A stretch of DNA of 64,000 bases from Nitzschia sp. DOCU1. Its lineage: Eukaryota > Bacillariophyta > Bacillariophyceae > Bacillariales > Bacillariaceae. The position numbers and the translations under genes are program-made. Positions 1 to 9,476 of the stretch are shown one piece after another (the first letter of the stretch is position 1; each line of letters begins with the position of its first letter). The notes under the pieces were generated by a model, which worked only from the letters and a program-made list of their open reading frames with translations, did no database searches and was not told the origin of the DNA. The stretch lies in assembly GCA_951394045.1 (NCBI GenBank), contig OX595996.1, forward strand, positions 1,674,001 to 1,738,000, written 5' to 3'.

Positions 1-1
1 G

Positions 2-2809
2 GTGGAGCTGCGACGCTGTAACAAACGGGTCGATGGACGAAAGATTCGCCGATTGATGCAACAACTTCGGGAATTCGATGCTCTTCGCATCTCTAGGGAA
101 GAGGCTAACCTCCGTGCTGAAGCTGCGGTGGAAGCATGGAAGAATCTGAAGAAGAATCGGGATAGAAACAGGGAAAAGTTTGAAGAAAAGTTGGACGAAC
201 GACGAGCCCAAGCTACCGGCACCACCGTTCAATCTCAGAAACGCAGTCGACAGAATACTGCGGGTACTCGCCGCATCTTCAAAAAGATTAAGACTGTCAT
301 GAAACCTCAGGAGAGAATGGCGATCAGCACTCTAGAGTCTACTCAGCCAGACGGGACTATCGTTGAATGTCTTTCTCGGCTTGAAATTGAAGATGCCTGC
401 GTTCAAGAAGGCCAGCGTCGCTTTACCCAGGCAGAACATACTCCATTCCTTCAGGGCTCCCTCCTGCAGGACTTTGGATTTAATGCTGCAAGCGTGCCTA
501 CTCAGGCTGTCCTTCGGGGGGATTATGTCCCTCATGAGGATGTTTCCCACTACACTCGACTGTTCATTAAGGAGCTAAAACGGCCTGACGTAATTTCCGC
601 CCTGCCTCTTATCACGGGTGTGGCATCCACTGAAGAGCACACAAAAGGCTGGAAGAAGATGCGCGCGAACACAGGGTCCAGCCCATATGGCCCCCTCTTT
701 TGTGATTATATTGCTGGCACTCATCACTCCGAGGTTGCAGATGTTGATGCGTCCATGGCGTCTATCCCTTTCATGACTGGTTTCACTCCGACACAATGGA
801 GAGAAGCCACTGACGTCATGATTCCAAAAAAGAAGTCGTCCCGTCATGTCCAAAAACTGCGCATTATTGTTCTGTTTGATGCGATGTTTAACATGGGCAA
901 CAAACGCATTGCTAGAGATATGATCCGACGGGCTGGGCAGCTCGGCTTGCTTCCGGCTGAAGCATATGGAGGAGTTCCTGGTCGGCGTGCCACAACCTGT
1001 ACCCTGAATAAGATTCTATCCCTGGACATCATTCGACAGGAAAGACGTATCGCTGCGTTATGCAGTAACGATGCTCGTTCCTGTTATGATCGCATTATTC
1101 ACACTATTGCCTCTATTTGCATGCAGCGCATGGGCGTATCGGCAGAAGCATGCCATGTTATTTTTGGCACCTTACAGGAACTGCAGCATCATGTTAGAAC
1201 GGCCTTCGGCGAACGAGCCCGCGGCTATGGAGCTGTCCGTATCCCGCTACATGGTGTTGGACAGGGAAACGGCGCTGGCCCTGCCATCTGGCTAGTGATA
1301 ACTATTCCTCTGATTTCAATGCTGCGGCGTGCAGGCTTTGGGCTACGAGTTTTCACTCCTCTGACTAAGGAAGAGTGCCTTCTGTCCTGTTTTGTCTACG
1401 TCGACGACGCCGATTCGATACACGCTCCCTTAGCCGATCCCACCCTCACGGTGGGGAGGGTGTCTGCCGACATGCAACGGATGCTGGATCTCTGGAGTGG
1501 TGGACTCCATGCGACTGGGGGAATGATTGAAGGGGAGAAATCGTACTGGTATTTGATTGATTTTAAATGGAATTCACGCACGTTAGAGTGGGAATATAAG
1601 TCGATTGCAGAGACACCATCCACAGTGTATTTGCGCAACCCTGGGCAACTACCTCAGCCTCTCGCCCGCAAGGAGTCCTGGGAGCCCGATCCCGATGGCA
1701 CTTTGGGTACCTTCATTGCTATGGATGGGAACCAACGGGCTATTTTGGATAGCCTTCGAACAAAAGTGGATTTGTGGGCTGATAAGATTCGAACTGGCCA
1801 ACTCACTCCTACTGAAGGATGGCTATCATTCAAGACTGGATTACTGGCAAGTTTGCGCTATCAACTTAGCACTTCCAATCTTACCCGCAAGGAATGTCGG
1901 ACCATCACAGTGAAGTTAAAGCATGCTGCGCTACAAGCCAGCAAGTTACCTCTCACACTGCCTGATGCTGTCGTCTATGCCCCTCGAAGTTATTTGGGTG
2001 TGGGAGTCCCTGAAATTTGGCATGATCAAGCCTATCTGTTCATTGAACACTGCCTCCGTCATGGATCGTTATCTGATGATCCCACTGGGGTTCTTCTTCG
2101 CAGTGTCATTCAATCCATGCGGCTTGAGATGGGCGTGCAAAAATGTCCTCTGCAATATCCACACTCCCGCTGGTTTCGTTGTGTTACGAAGAACCAATTT
2201 TTCGCCATGTGGGAGTACGCATCATGCGCATCGCTTGAATTGCGAGATGGCTTACCCGATCTGGAGGTGGGCCGCGACAATGACGTATTCCTTATGGAGG
2301 CCTTCGAACACCATGGTTACTCGCCGGTGGAGTTGAAACAGTTGAACTTGTGCCGTCTTTATTTACGGGTCTACTTACTCTCTGACCTCACCACCGGGAC
2401 TGGTACTCACTTGGATGAGACTCTGGCTACAGGAAGACGCCCTCTGCTCACCCACGCTCGGCTTCGGTGGCCCAAATCAGGCACACCTTCCGCACATTGC
2501 TGGCGGCTGTGGGAATCAGCCCTGGTTCGGTGCTTTGTCGGGGATCATGATCAATACCCCTGGAAACTGCGGGTACAGCTCGGTGATCGCCCGCTTTATA
2601 CGGCTCGGCCTTCTACTCGGTTAGTCGGGACTGTATCTACTGCCCGGATGTCATTGGACGATTTCAGCAATTCCGAAGAGCAGGGCGAGTTGGGGCCACG
2701 CGGCAACCCACGTTCCAACGCTTTACTACCTGCTCAGAGTTACCAGGTGATGCCATTCCTACTACTACCAAGGGATCGCTTACTGCTATACGTCATACTG
2801 GGATTGTGA
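2..2809 (+). CDS. LINE copy A ORF2, reverse transcriptase part (5' partial)
   Basis: Partial ORF2 protein; the reading frame is already open at base 2. Residues 1-110 are a charged helical linker like the endonuclease-RT linker of copy B. RT motifs follow: SCYDRI near residue 360, GVGQGNGAGPAIW near 420 and the catalytic YVDD near 466. The frame ends at TGA 2807-2809, but its last 60 or so residues look like an out-of-frame tail. From about 2640 the +1 frame (RFQQFRRAGRVGATRQ and onward) matches copy C and leads directly into the RNase H ORF. A frameshift therefore lies between about 2580 and 2640. RT and RNase H were originally one protein. Confidence 0.85.
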   Translation: MELRRCNKRVDGRKIRRLMQQLREFDALRISREEANLRAEAAVEAWKNLKKNRDRNREKFEEKLDERRAQATGTTVQSQKRSRQNTAGTRRIFKKIKTVMKPQERMAISTLESTQPDGTIVECLSRLEIEDACVQEGQRRFTQAEHTPFLQGSLLQDFGFNAASVPTQAVLRGDYVPHEDVSHYTRLFIKELKRPDVISALPLITGVASTEEHTKGWKKMRANTGSSPYGPLFCDYIAGTHHSEVADVDASMASIPFMTGFTPTQWREATDVMIPKKKSSRHVQKLRIIVLFDAMFNMGNKRIARDMIRRAGQLGLLPAEAYGGVPGRRATTCTLNKILSLDIIRQERRIAALCSNDARSCYDRIIHTIASICMQRMGVSAEACHVIFGTLQELQHHVRTAFGERARGYGAVRIPLHGVGQGNGAGPAIWLVITIPLISMLRRAGFGLRVFTPLTKEECLLSCFVYVDDADSIHAPLADPTLTVGRVSADMQRMLDLWSGGLHATGGMIEGEKSYWYLIDFKWNSRTLEWEYKSIAETPSTVYLRNPGQLPQPLARKESWEPDPDGTLGTFIAMDGNQRAILDSLRTKVDLWADKIRTGQLTPTEGWLSFKTGLLASLRYQLSTSNLTRKECRTITVKLKHAALQASKLPLTLPDAVVYAPRSYLGVGVPEIWHDQAYLFIEHCLRHGSLSDDPTGVLLRSVIQSMRLEMGVQKCPLQYPHSRWFRCVTKNQFFAMWEYASCASLELRDGLPDLEVGRDNDVFLMEAFEHHGYSPVELKQLNLCRLYLRVYLLSDLTTGTGTHLDETLATGRRPLLTHARLRWPKSGTPSAHCWRLWESALVRCFVGDHDQYPWKLRVQLGDRPLYTARPSTRLVGTVSTARMSLDDFSNSEEQGELGPRGNPRSNALLPAQSYQVMPFLLLPRDRLLLYVILGL

Positions 2810-4323
2810 CTCATCGTCCTTGCCCCCCTACTCTCCCAGATGAATGGTGGGCTATTTTGACTGACGACAGTCTTCCTTTGCAGGATCTTCTAGATGCGAT
2901 TCTCTCAGGAACGGCGATAGTCCTTACTGATGGATCCCTGAAGGATGAATTTGGCACTGCAGCTTTCGCCTTTAAGTCCTCCATCGAGGATCCTCGTCGG
3001 TTGGCCTTTGTGCACATGACCCCTGGATTGCCGCATTCTATGACTCCGTATCGTGCAGAACTTGGAGGACTATACGGCGTGGCTGCCTTCCTGGACCGCC
3101 TCCAGCAACATCCCTCCTTTCCATCGAACGGCTCTATTACCATCGCGTGTGACTGCAAAGAAGCTCTAACCCACACCTTCTTGGATCGGCCACCTGCCCC
3201 TAAATTCGCTGATATGGACTTACTGTGGGAAATTTTTCTTTTCAAACGCTCCTCTCGCATCACTTGGCGAGACCACTGGGTCAAGGGTCATCAGGATAAT
3301 CACGTGGCCTACGTGGATCTGGATGCATGGGGTCGATTAAACGTTGATATGGACTCTATGGCCAAGGATCACTGGAGGCTGTTGCAAAATCATCGCGCGC
3401 CATTCTCGCTCGAACCGTCTCCAGGCGTGTGGAGTCTTTGGCATCAGGGGAACCGAGTTTCCCAGTGGACAACCGGGGTAGCAGAGCGCTACTATTTTAA
3501 TCCCATGGCTGAACACTATTGGACCACGAAGTATACAAACTTGGAAGTGTTGGATTTTCCTGCCGTTCGCGCGGCCTACCAGTCTCTCTCTCTCTATTAT
3601 CAGCTTCGTATTCCGAAAGTTCTATGTCGACGCCTGCCAGTGGGATCCGTCATTTCCTCTTGGTCGCCCTCGAATTCCTCTGCGTGCCCCCGCTGCGGGG
3701 CACCCGATGAGACCCATCGTCATGTCCTTTGCTGCCAACATACTGGCGCTTCCAGTCTCGTGAATAAGTGGTTGGATCAATTGGAGCTGTGGCTGGTCAA
3801 GCAGAGCACTCACCCGACCCTCCGTCGTGGCGTCATCACGTTGCTGCGGTCCTCTTTTCGGGGAATGCCGTGGGTGCCACCTGACACCAATAATGACTCG
3901 ATCCGAACAACGTTCCTGCGACAAAGCCAATTCGGCTCATCTTCGGTGCTTTTCGGGTGGTGGACGAATGGCTGGGCAGAGGCCCAACACGCGTATTATT
4001 TGTCGCTTCAGCGCCGCACGACCGGCAAGCGGTGGCTCACTCGACTGATCACCAAACAGTGGGAGATTGCCTGGGACCTTTGGAAGCACCGCATGGAGAT
4101 CGCCAAGACTCCCGACTCCTTTTCCTTAGCCCATGAAAATGCTCTACTCGATGCGGTAGTTACGGCTGATTATCATCGTCTCCATGACTCCCACCCACCC
4201 CAACTTGATCGCTGGTTCCGGTTTACACTGCAGAATCTCTTGAATTTTCCGCTTTCGTATAAGCAGGAGTGGCTGGACATGGTCCGCTCATTTGATCCTC
4301 CTCCACAGGCTCCCGATGCCTGA
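2806..4323 (+). CDS. LINE copy A ORF2, RNase H and C-terminal part
   Basis: Continuation of the LINE polyprotein. RNase H catalytic pattern: Asp in LTDGS (residue about 43), Glu in YRAELGG (about 85), Asp in ACDCKEAL (about 116) and the VKGHQD segment (about 159). A zinc-knuckle-like CPRC...HRHVLCC motif follows near residues 300-315, and a Trp-rich C-terminal domain (WEIAWDLWKHR) matches the C-termini of copies B and C. The apparent start is a GTG created by the frameshift; the real frame is open upstream to at least 2640, so this is not an independent gene. It ends in TGA, then the 3' UTR. Confidence 0.85.
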   Translation: MTHRPCPPTLPDEWWAILTDDSLPLQDLLDAILSGTAIVLTDGSLKDEFGTAAFAFKSSIEDPRRLAFVHMTPGLPHSMTPYRAELGGLYGVAAFLDRLQQHPSFPSNGSITIACDCKEALTHTFLDRPPAPKFADMDLLWEIFLFKRSSRITWRDHWVKGHQDNHVAYVDLDAWGRLNVDMDSMAKDHWRLLQNHRAPFSLEPSPGVWSLWHQGNRVSQWTTGVAERYYFNPMAEHYWTTKYTNLEVLDFPAVRAAYQSLSLYYQLRIPKVLCRRLPVGSVISSWSPSNSSACPRCGAPDETHRHVLCCQHTGASSLVNKWLDQLELWLVKQSTHPTLRRGVITLLRSSFRGMPWVPPDTNNDSIRTTFLRQSQFGSSSVLFGWWTNGWAEAQHAYYLSLQRRTTGKRWLTRLITKQWEIAWDLWKHRMEIAKTPDSFSLAHENALLDAVVTADYHRLHDSHPPQLDRWFRFTLQNLLNFPLSYKQEWLDMVRSFDPPPQAPDA

Positions 4324-4498
4324 GGGCCCTGCTGCTTTGCGAAACTTTCCATAATGTTAGACCCGGGCTTCGGCCCGCGGTCTTCCGTCCGCGTTACACT
4401 TCGACACGTCATTAACGTGGGTAGATGGTCGAACTTCTGTGCGCTGCCTTTCTGGGGCGATAGACTTGGCTTGTGCCTAATGTTCTATAAATCCTTGT

Positions 4499-4522
4499 GT
4501 TGTTGTTGTTGTTGTTGTTGTT
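4499..4522 (+). repeat. (GTT)8 microsatellite, LINE copy A 3' tail
   Basis: Eight perfect GTT units directly after the 3' UTR of copy A, followed by an imperfect GTGTTGTC. Position and T-rich composition match the simple-repeat tails of copies B and C. Confidence 0.75.
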
Positions 4523-4746
4523 GTGTTGTCGGTGACCTTATCATGTCTTGACTAAATTCGCCATGATATCATTGGACTTTTCGTGTTTCCGATGGGTCAT
4601 TTTTGTACCGTCTGGCTTGGTACGAAAATGAGATGTTTACGCGCACTTTGGAACCGCTAGATTCATCCGTTTCTGTCCGTCGGACGACCTGCATGACCGT
4701 TCCTTGTCGGTTCACAACAAACGTCCTGAGCAGTTCATTAGATCGA

Positions 4747-5866
4747 TTATACCACGTATTTCTTTCCCTCGTTAGAATCTTGACGAGGTGCCGGTATGAT
4801 GCACCCGCCTCGCTCTGGAAAGATTACTGTCACTTCGGTTCGCAGCTGCTGTGGCGTCCACTCGATTTCACGAATCTCTTCCCAAGAGTATTCAGGAGAA
4901 TGATCCGGAACATTCCCCTGACCGCGCCACCGGCGCCGCCTCAAAACTCCATCCTCGTCAATTACGGGAAGCTTGTAAAGTTTGGCAATTGCAAGAGCAA
5001 TCTTCCCCTTTCGATCTTCTAGTGGTTCTTGCTCCTGCTGCTGCACCGGCAGTGAGATTTCTACCGACTCTGAAGAGGCACCCGTTTGGCCGTCACGTTG
5101 CTGCCCATTTTCATCGTTAGGCGCAATAAAGAACTGAGTCGAACGAACCGATGGTCTCAGGACAGATCGATGTCGTAGCAGCTGCTCCGATCGATTGTTA
5201 CTCTCGGGCGGATTTGGAGTTTGCAATGCCATGCTGGACGATGCCTCATCGTCAGGTAAGCGTTCATTAATGAATGCGGACGAGCTTTGCTCCATCGTCG
5301 ACGACTCTGGTGCGGCAGTAGTAGAATCCTGGTGGTTCGATGAGTCCGATCTTGTTTGTTGAGTGGTATCCTCATTGCTAGCATTATTGTTGGTAGCACT
5401 GGCACGATTAGGTCGACGCACGCCAGTTGGCAACGTAGCCTCATACAAGAGTCCCGGCAATGGACGAGCCCCTGTAGAGGTAGCTAGGGGCGGTGGCCTC
5501 TGCGACAACGGTTGCTGGGACAATGTCACCTGACTCCTCATACCTCAGAAATACTTCCATCCCAGGAGCGAAGATGCTGCGTCGAGGATTCGTTGGCCCT
5601 CCTCGTCCACCTCGTCCACTTCGCCCTCGCCCTTTTGGCGCTTCGGCATTTTGGAAGAGATGGTGATTAGGAGGGCTGGTGGCTCTTCCAACAACAACAC
5701 GTCCACCACCACCACCACGTCCCCCATGGCCACCATAACAATGACGACCACAACCACGACCGTGACCCCCTTGAGTGAAAGATTCCATGGTAGGAAGGAG
5801 AAAGTTGAAAGTCACAAAGAATGTGGTCAAATGGGTGCGCACCATTTTTTGAGTTTTGTGCAGCAT
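4747..5866 (-). pseudogene. Frameshifted ORF with RGG-rich N-terminus, function unknown
   Basis: Two overlapping minus-strand frames appear to be one broken coding region. The upstream frame (5866 to 5441) has a Gly/Arg-rich stretch (GGHGGRGGGGG, GRGRSGRGGRGG) then PGMEVFLRYEESGDIVPATVVAEA, a small beta-like pattern. The downstream frame (5541 to 4747) continues with LLYEATLPTGVRRPNR, a Ser/Asn/Gln-rich low-complexity segment and a C-terminus rich in charged and aromatic residues. Joining needs a one-base shift near 5441-5480. The small-beta pattern before a disordered tail loosely recalls chromo/Tudor-like ends of retroelement proteins, but this is weak. No family is assigned. It lies between two mobile elements. 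Confidence 0.35.
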
Positions 5867-6633
5867 CGTGAAAAGTGGAGCCGGGTACGTTCATTGGGCG
5901 AACTGATGCAACGGCCATGTGAATCCCGCCTTGGCATCAATCCCGTTTTCATCCCAAGAACTTTGGCGCAGGCCAAGAACTTTGGCCTGAGGCCAAGAAC
6001 TTTGGCCTCGGCGCGCGTGGCATGCCAAATAGAAACGTCAAGTCGTGCGGTAACGGAATTCCGTTATCGCGCGGCCGACGCGCGAAATTGGAAGTTCCAG
6101 TATTACCGCATCCTCCAGCCCTTGGAGGGCTTTGCCTCTCTTCCTCAGAACACAAAACTGGCGTTTGTCCGGATGTACCTGGTATTGGAATAGTCGTCGG
6201 TACCGCACAGCACGAGGGGGCAATGTTCCCAAGACATTGGAGGGAGAGAACATTCCAGCGCATGTCGTTGAATTCTCTAATTCGCTTGTGAGCGAGAAAC
6301 ACCAACCAAGAATACCTCAGAAGAAACTGACCGTTACCCACTCTTATTGGCGGGTTTTTCAGCGAACAGATGGGATAGCAGATGACGACAAATGACCGGT
6401 CATGAGACTCTTCAGAGTCACAAGAAAGATCTTCCAAAGAGTCACAAGACCGGTTCCGAGCAAAGTGAGGTATGAAGAAAACCTCACTTTTCCGGGAAAA
6501 ACAACGCCTGAAGGGCCTTGTTTTCGTGATTTGTACAACCTTAGCAACGCTTTCCGCTGCTAGGGGGTTGGTTTGATCGTCATCTCTCATCCACAACTCG
6601 TTCTCTGTCCTCTGCTCTCGTTCTCTATTCAAG
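5867..6633. other. Leader region before the DIRS-like Gag ORF; repeats and palindromes
   Basis: No convincing gene. Contains three copies of CCAAGAACTTTGG (5954-6005), a 16-bp palindrome TAACGGAATTCCGTTA (6051-6066) and an ATGACCGGTCAT palindrome near 6392. This is probably the 5' non-coding end of the DIRS-like element or an older insertion; the boundary was not located. Confidence 0.4.
5954..6005. repeat. Three tandem CCAAGAACTTTGG units
   Basis: CCAAGAACTTTGG occurs at 5954-5966, 5973-5985 and 5993-6005, a 19-20 bp period. Each unit is a near-palindrome. Confidence 0.8.
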
Positions 6634-7443
6634 ATGACTCGCGTGTCTGTGACTACTGGTTCTCCGACCTCGGCTGTCGGAGGAAGTTTCGAAGAAGTCT
6701 CCCCGGATGGGCCCCCGCGAAGGGGTGTCACCATCGACGGTTCTGTCCCCCGCCAAGGCGATGCACCTGCATCTGAAGGTGATGAGCCTCCGGTTGAAGC
6801 ATCCGAAGCCGGAGGAGGCATCGGGACTGATAATTCATCCGGCGAAGACACGGACTTCGACAGTGCCCACGGAAGCGAACTCGGTTCTACCGGGAACGCC
6901 TCCGACGGGGACTTCTCTACCCTTCCCATGGGGCTTGGCATTTTGTGCCACCTTCGGGAATTCCACTGCCGATGCATCGGAACAATGACGGTGCCATCGG
7001 GGAATCGCGACGAGACTATCAAGCTTTCGGTCATTTGTGCTCGCAAGGCCTCTATTTGCAAGAGGCACCGCCGCAAGCGTGACGCCAATCCCTTGAACCG
7101 ATGCTCTCCTGGGTATTACCGTTTGTTGAAGGGCAATGGAGATGCCGAAGGGCCCTATTACACCAAAGCTCAGATGCAAGAAATCAAGGCGGCCGAAGCC
7201 GAAAGATTGGCACGGGCCTTGGAAGCTCAAAATGCAAATCTTCCTCCCGAAGATGCTCGTGAACTGGAGAGCCTCACCGGGGACCTTCAGGAACCAAACG
7301 GTGCAAACTTGGCAGATGGCCAGGAAGACTCTTCGGCTGAAAGTGTCACACCTCCACCCCGTCAAGTGAGAGTCACCCCAGTCCGGACTGGCAGGGTTGC
7401 AACCAGCTCCAACCAGGGATCCTTTCGTTGGACAAGAGTTTGA
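6634..7443 (+). CDS. DIRS-like element, N-terminal part of Gag-like protein
   Basis: A 269-residue frame starting at ATG 6634. The first 100 residues are acidic and Gly/Ser-rich with no domain. A Cys/Lys/Arg cluster (CARKASICKRHRRKRD) follows, then an Ala/Glu-rich helix around residues 175-200. The frame stops at 7443 but overlaps the next frame (7397 onward), which continues with a more structured sequence. A frameshift in 7397-7443 probably separates two parts of one protein. Placement before RT identifies it as Gag-like; there is no direct motif proof. Confidence 0.55.
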   Translation: MTRVSVTTGSPTSAVGGSFEEVSPDGPPRRGVTIDGSVPRQGDAPASEGDEPPVEASEAGGGIGTDNSSGEDTDFDSAHGSELGSTGNASDGDFSTLPMGLGILCHLREFHCRCIGTMTVPSGNRDETIKLSVICARKASICKRHRRKRDANPLNRCSPGYYRLLKGNGDAEGPYYTKAQMQEIKAAEAERLARALEAQNANLPPEDARELESLTGDLQEPNGANLADGQEDSSAESVTPPPRQVRVTPVRTGRVATSSNQGSFRWTRV

Positions 7444-9076
7444 ATTTTTCTTTGGGCTTGAAGGAAGTACTCCGGCCACCCGAATTGTCACCTCAGATAC
7501 CGAAGCCATCGATCAGCTCCAGAGCATTGGACTCAAGATTTTAGCTACCTTCCGCTCAGAAGAAGAGGGACGGGCCTGGGAAATTCAAGGCAGAACCATC
7601 ACGATCTCAGATGATAGTAGCGAAGAAGAGAATAAAGCATCTGCAAAAAGCAAGAAGAAGAAAAGCCATTCCAAGGCAACGGCCATGAAAGATAACGATG
7701 TATCGGAAGAGGACGACGATTTAAAACTTTCTAGTGGCAAGAAGAAAGCCAAAGGGTCTACAAGAAAGTCAAAGAAGCGAAGTGGCCGCAAGGGGGGTGG
7801 AGGAGATGACTCCTCTTCAAGCTCTTCTAGCTCGTCTGACTCCACGGAGACTTCTAGTGACTCTAGTGATGAATCTAGCTCTCATTTCTCTGACTCATCT
7901 GAGTCATCTGGCTCTTCCAAACGTGGTGGTCGAGGAAAGAAGGGGACTCGCCATTCGACCAAGAAGACCAAATGGGGCCACAAGAGCAAGGCGGCACGTC
8001 GGCGTCGCAAGACTTTGAGTGGTCCAGATCCTTCTGTGGGCAACAGCGAGCGCATTTACAAGAAGCGGATCCAAGGGACGGAACTAGACAAGGTGCTGCT
8101 GCCCCAGGGGCTGCGCAGCAAGGATGGAGAAGGTTTGTTTGATCAGGCGGTAGATGTTACCGCTTTGCCAGGTATGTTGAGTTTGGATCAAACTACGGAT
8201 TCTGTCAGTGAAGAAGCCGCAAGGAACACTGAGTTTGCAGCTACACTTTTGGCCACCTCCATGGGGTCCAAGGGACGAGCTGTGATTTCGGATACTCTTT
8301 GGAGGACAGGATGGCGCCATGGGCTGCATGTGGTCAAGAGTCGAGACGACCTTTACGAATACGTCAAGAATGTGGAGGAGGCTGAGCATCAAGCTTTCCG
8401 GTGCCAAGCAGATGGACTGGAGCATTTCTTGCTCCGGGGCATGAGGGATCCTGACGAGGTGGATGAATACATTCGACACGGACCTCTCACTCGTCTCACC
8501 CTTGAGAGCTATCGATACTACTGTCAATTCCTCAACACCGTCCGACAACTGGCCTATGAGCACCCAGATCTATGGGAGAAGGGCCCAGCACAGTTGATGC
8601 TGGAATTTCATTCGAGGAAGCTACTCACGGTGCGATCGAATGCCATCTCAAAGCGCCATCTCGTCTTGGAAACCTATGCCTACTTACGGGACGCCCATGC
8701 CAAGAGCTTTTACCACGACTCTCTCAACAAGAGCATGTGGACCCAAATGGCGACACTCACCACTCTTATCCGAGATAACAAGGATACCAAGACCAGCAAT
8801 GGTGGAGGTGGGGGTGCGTCCAGTGCATCAGCAAAGGGCAAGGAAACGAAGGGCCGTGATACCAAGGAGACCAAGAAGGCGGGTTGTACCTGGTGTAAAA
8901 GCCACGAGTTGCATGAAGCCTTTGGAGCCAAGGTAGGCAAGGCCCACTGCCCTTTGGGTGAACAAGCTCCTCCCAAGGCCCGCAAAATTGGCGGACTCTT
9001 CATGACCAAACGACGAGAAAACCCTTCTGGCGATGCGCAAAGCACCCTGGATGAGTTGCTTGCTGAAAATGCTTGA
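7397..9076 (+). CDS. DIRS-like element, Gag-like protein
   Basis: A 559-residue frame opening with a TTG, so the true start is probably in the upstream frame. Residues 60-200 are a highly charged Lys/Ser tract (KKKKSHSK, a run of nine Ser, RRRRK), probably nucleic-acid binding. Residues 230-460 are a helical region rich in Leu and aromatic residues, a plausible capsid-like fold. A C-terminal CTWCKSHELHEAFG...CPLG motif (about residues 497-523) resembles a Cys/His zinc-binding segment. It lies immediately upstream of the LINE copy B insertion. The Gag assignment is inferred from position and composition. Confidence 0.6.
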   Translation: MQPAPTRDPFVGQEFEFFFGLEGSTPATRIVTSDTEAIDQLQSIGLKILATFRSEEEGRAWEIQGRTITISDDSSEEENKASAKSKKKKSHSKATAMKDNDVSEEDDDLKLSSGKKKAKGSTRKSKKRSGRKGGGGDDSSSSSSSSSDSTETSSDSSDESSSHFSDSSESSGSSKRGGRGKKGTRHSTKKTKWGHKSKAARRRRKTLSGPDPSVGNSERIYKKRIQGTELDKVLLPQGLRSKDGEGLFDQAVDVTALPGMLSLDQTTDSVSEEAARNTEFAATLLATSMGSKGRAVISDTLWRTGWRHGLHVVKSRDDLYEYVKNVEEAEHQAFRCQADGLEHFLLRGMRDPDEVDEYIRHGPLTRLTLESYRYYCQFLNTVRQLAYEHPDLWEKGPAQLMLEFHSRKLLTVRSNAISKRHLVLETYAYLRDAHAKSFYHDSLNKSMWTQMATLTTLIRDNKDTKTSNGGGGGASSASAKGKETKGRDTKETKKAGCTWCKSHELHEAFGAKVGKAHCPLGEQAPPKARKIGGLFMTKRRENPSGDAQSTLDELLAENA

Positions 9077-9339
9077 GATCACTCCCGGTAAAAGTCCGCG
9101 CAAGAGCAAATCATGGCCTTGCGTCGAACTCAGATTTTGGATAGCTCATCATGGCTAGGATTCCAAAGCTGCATTCGGCCTGGTTTACCTGTAACTGGCG
9201 CCGCCTTTTACTCGGACACATTCATTGTTTGTCTGTTCCTTCACTCGAAAATTTATCTGTTCCCTTTTGGCCCCACTCCTCTCTCACTGTCCTATAACTT
9301 GATACTAACCACCGTTTACACTTACTCCTGTGTAGGTAA
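9077..9339 (+). other. DIRS-like element spacer between Gag and Pol, up to the LINE insertion
   Basis: No long open frame. Pyrimidine-rich tracts lead to CTGTGTAG|GTAAG just before the target-site duplication, which looks like a 3' splice site directly followed by a 5' splice-site-like motif; its use is not shown. After removal of LINE copy B, the frame reading KKESIIK continues into the Pol region at 17091. Confidence 0.45.
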
Positions 9340-9357
9340 GAAGGAGAGTATCATCAA
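9340..9357. repeat. 18-bp target-site duplication, left copy (LINE copy B)
   Basis: GAAGGAGAGTATCATCAA at 9340-9357 is repeated exactly at 17090-17107. The two copies bracket LINE copy B. Confidence 0.95.
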
Positions 9358-9476
9358 AAAAAAACAGAAGTCTATTTGTTAACCGGCAGGATAGCGTCTA
9401 CCCAACCCGGCCCTAGCACCTACCGCCTGTAGCGATGCGAGGTTGCTTCATACCCGTTAGGGTGGTGGAAAGGTGT

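Larger units (their letters stand above)
2..4522 (+). mobile_element. LINE copy A: non-LTR retrotransposon, 5' end outside window
   Basis: Reverse transcriptase then RNase H and a terminal zinc-knuckle-like motif, all on the + strand, as in LINEs that carry RNase H. The endonuclease region would lie upstream of base 1. The 3' UTR runs from 4324 and ends in eight perfect GTT units (4499-4522), taken as the element's 3' tail. No target-site duplication can be defined because the 5' end is missing. The coding part is broken by a frameshift between RT and RNase H, so this copy is probably dead. Its proteins resemble LINE copies B and C in this window at motif level but are clearly diverged from them. 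Confidence 0.85.

Noticed and set aside
2806..2809. Overlapping stop/start (GTGA) between the two frames of LINE copy A as translational coupling
   Set aside because: The upstream frame's last 60 residues are out of frame; the RNase H frame is open well upstream, so this is a frameshift product.
5949..7088. Minus-strand ORF of 379 codons
   Set aside because: Antisense to the Gag-like frame, with low-complexity composition and no domain; treated as a shadow.
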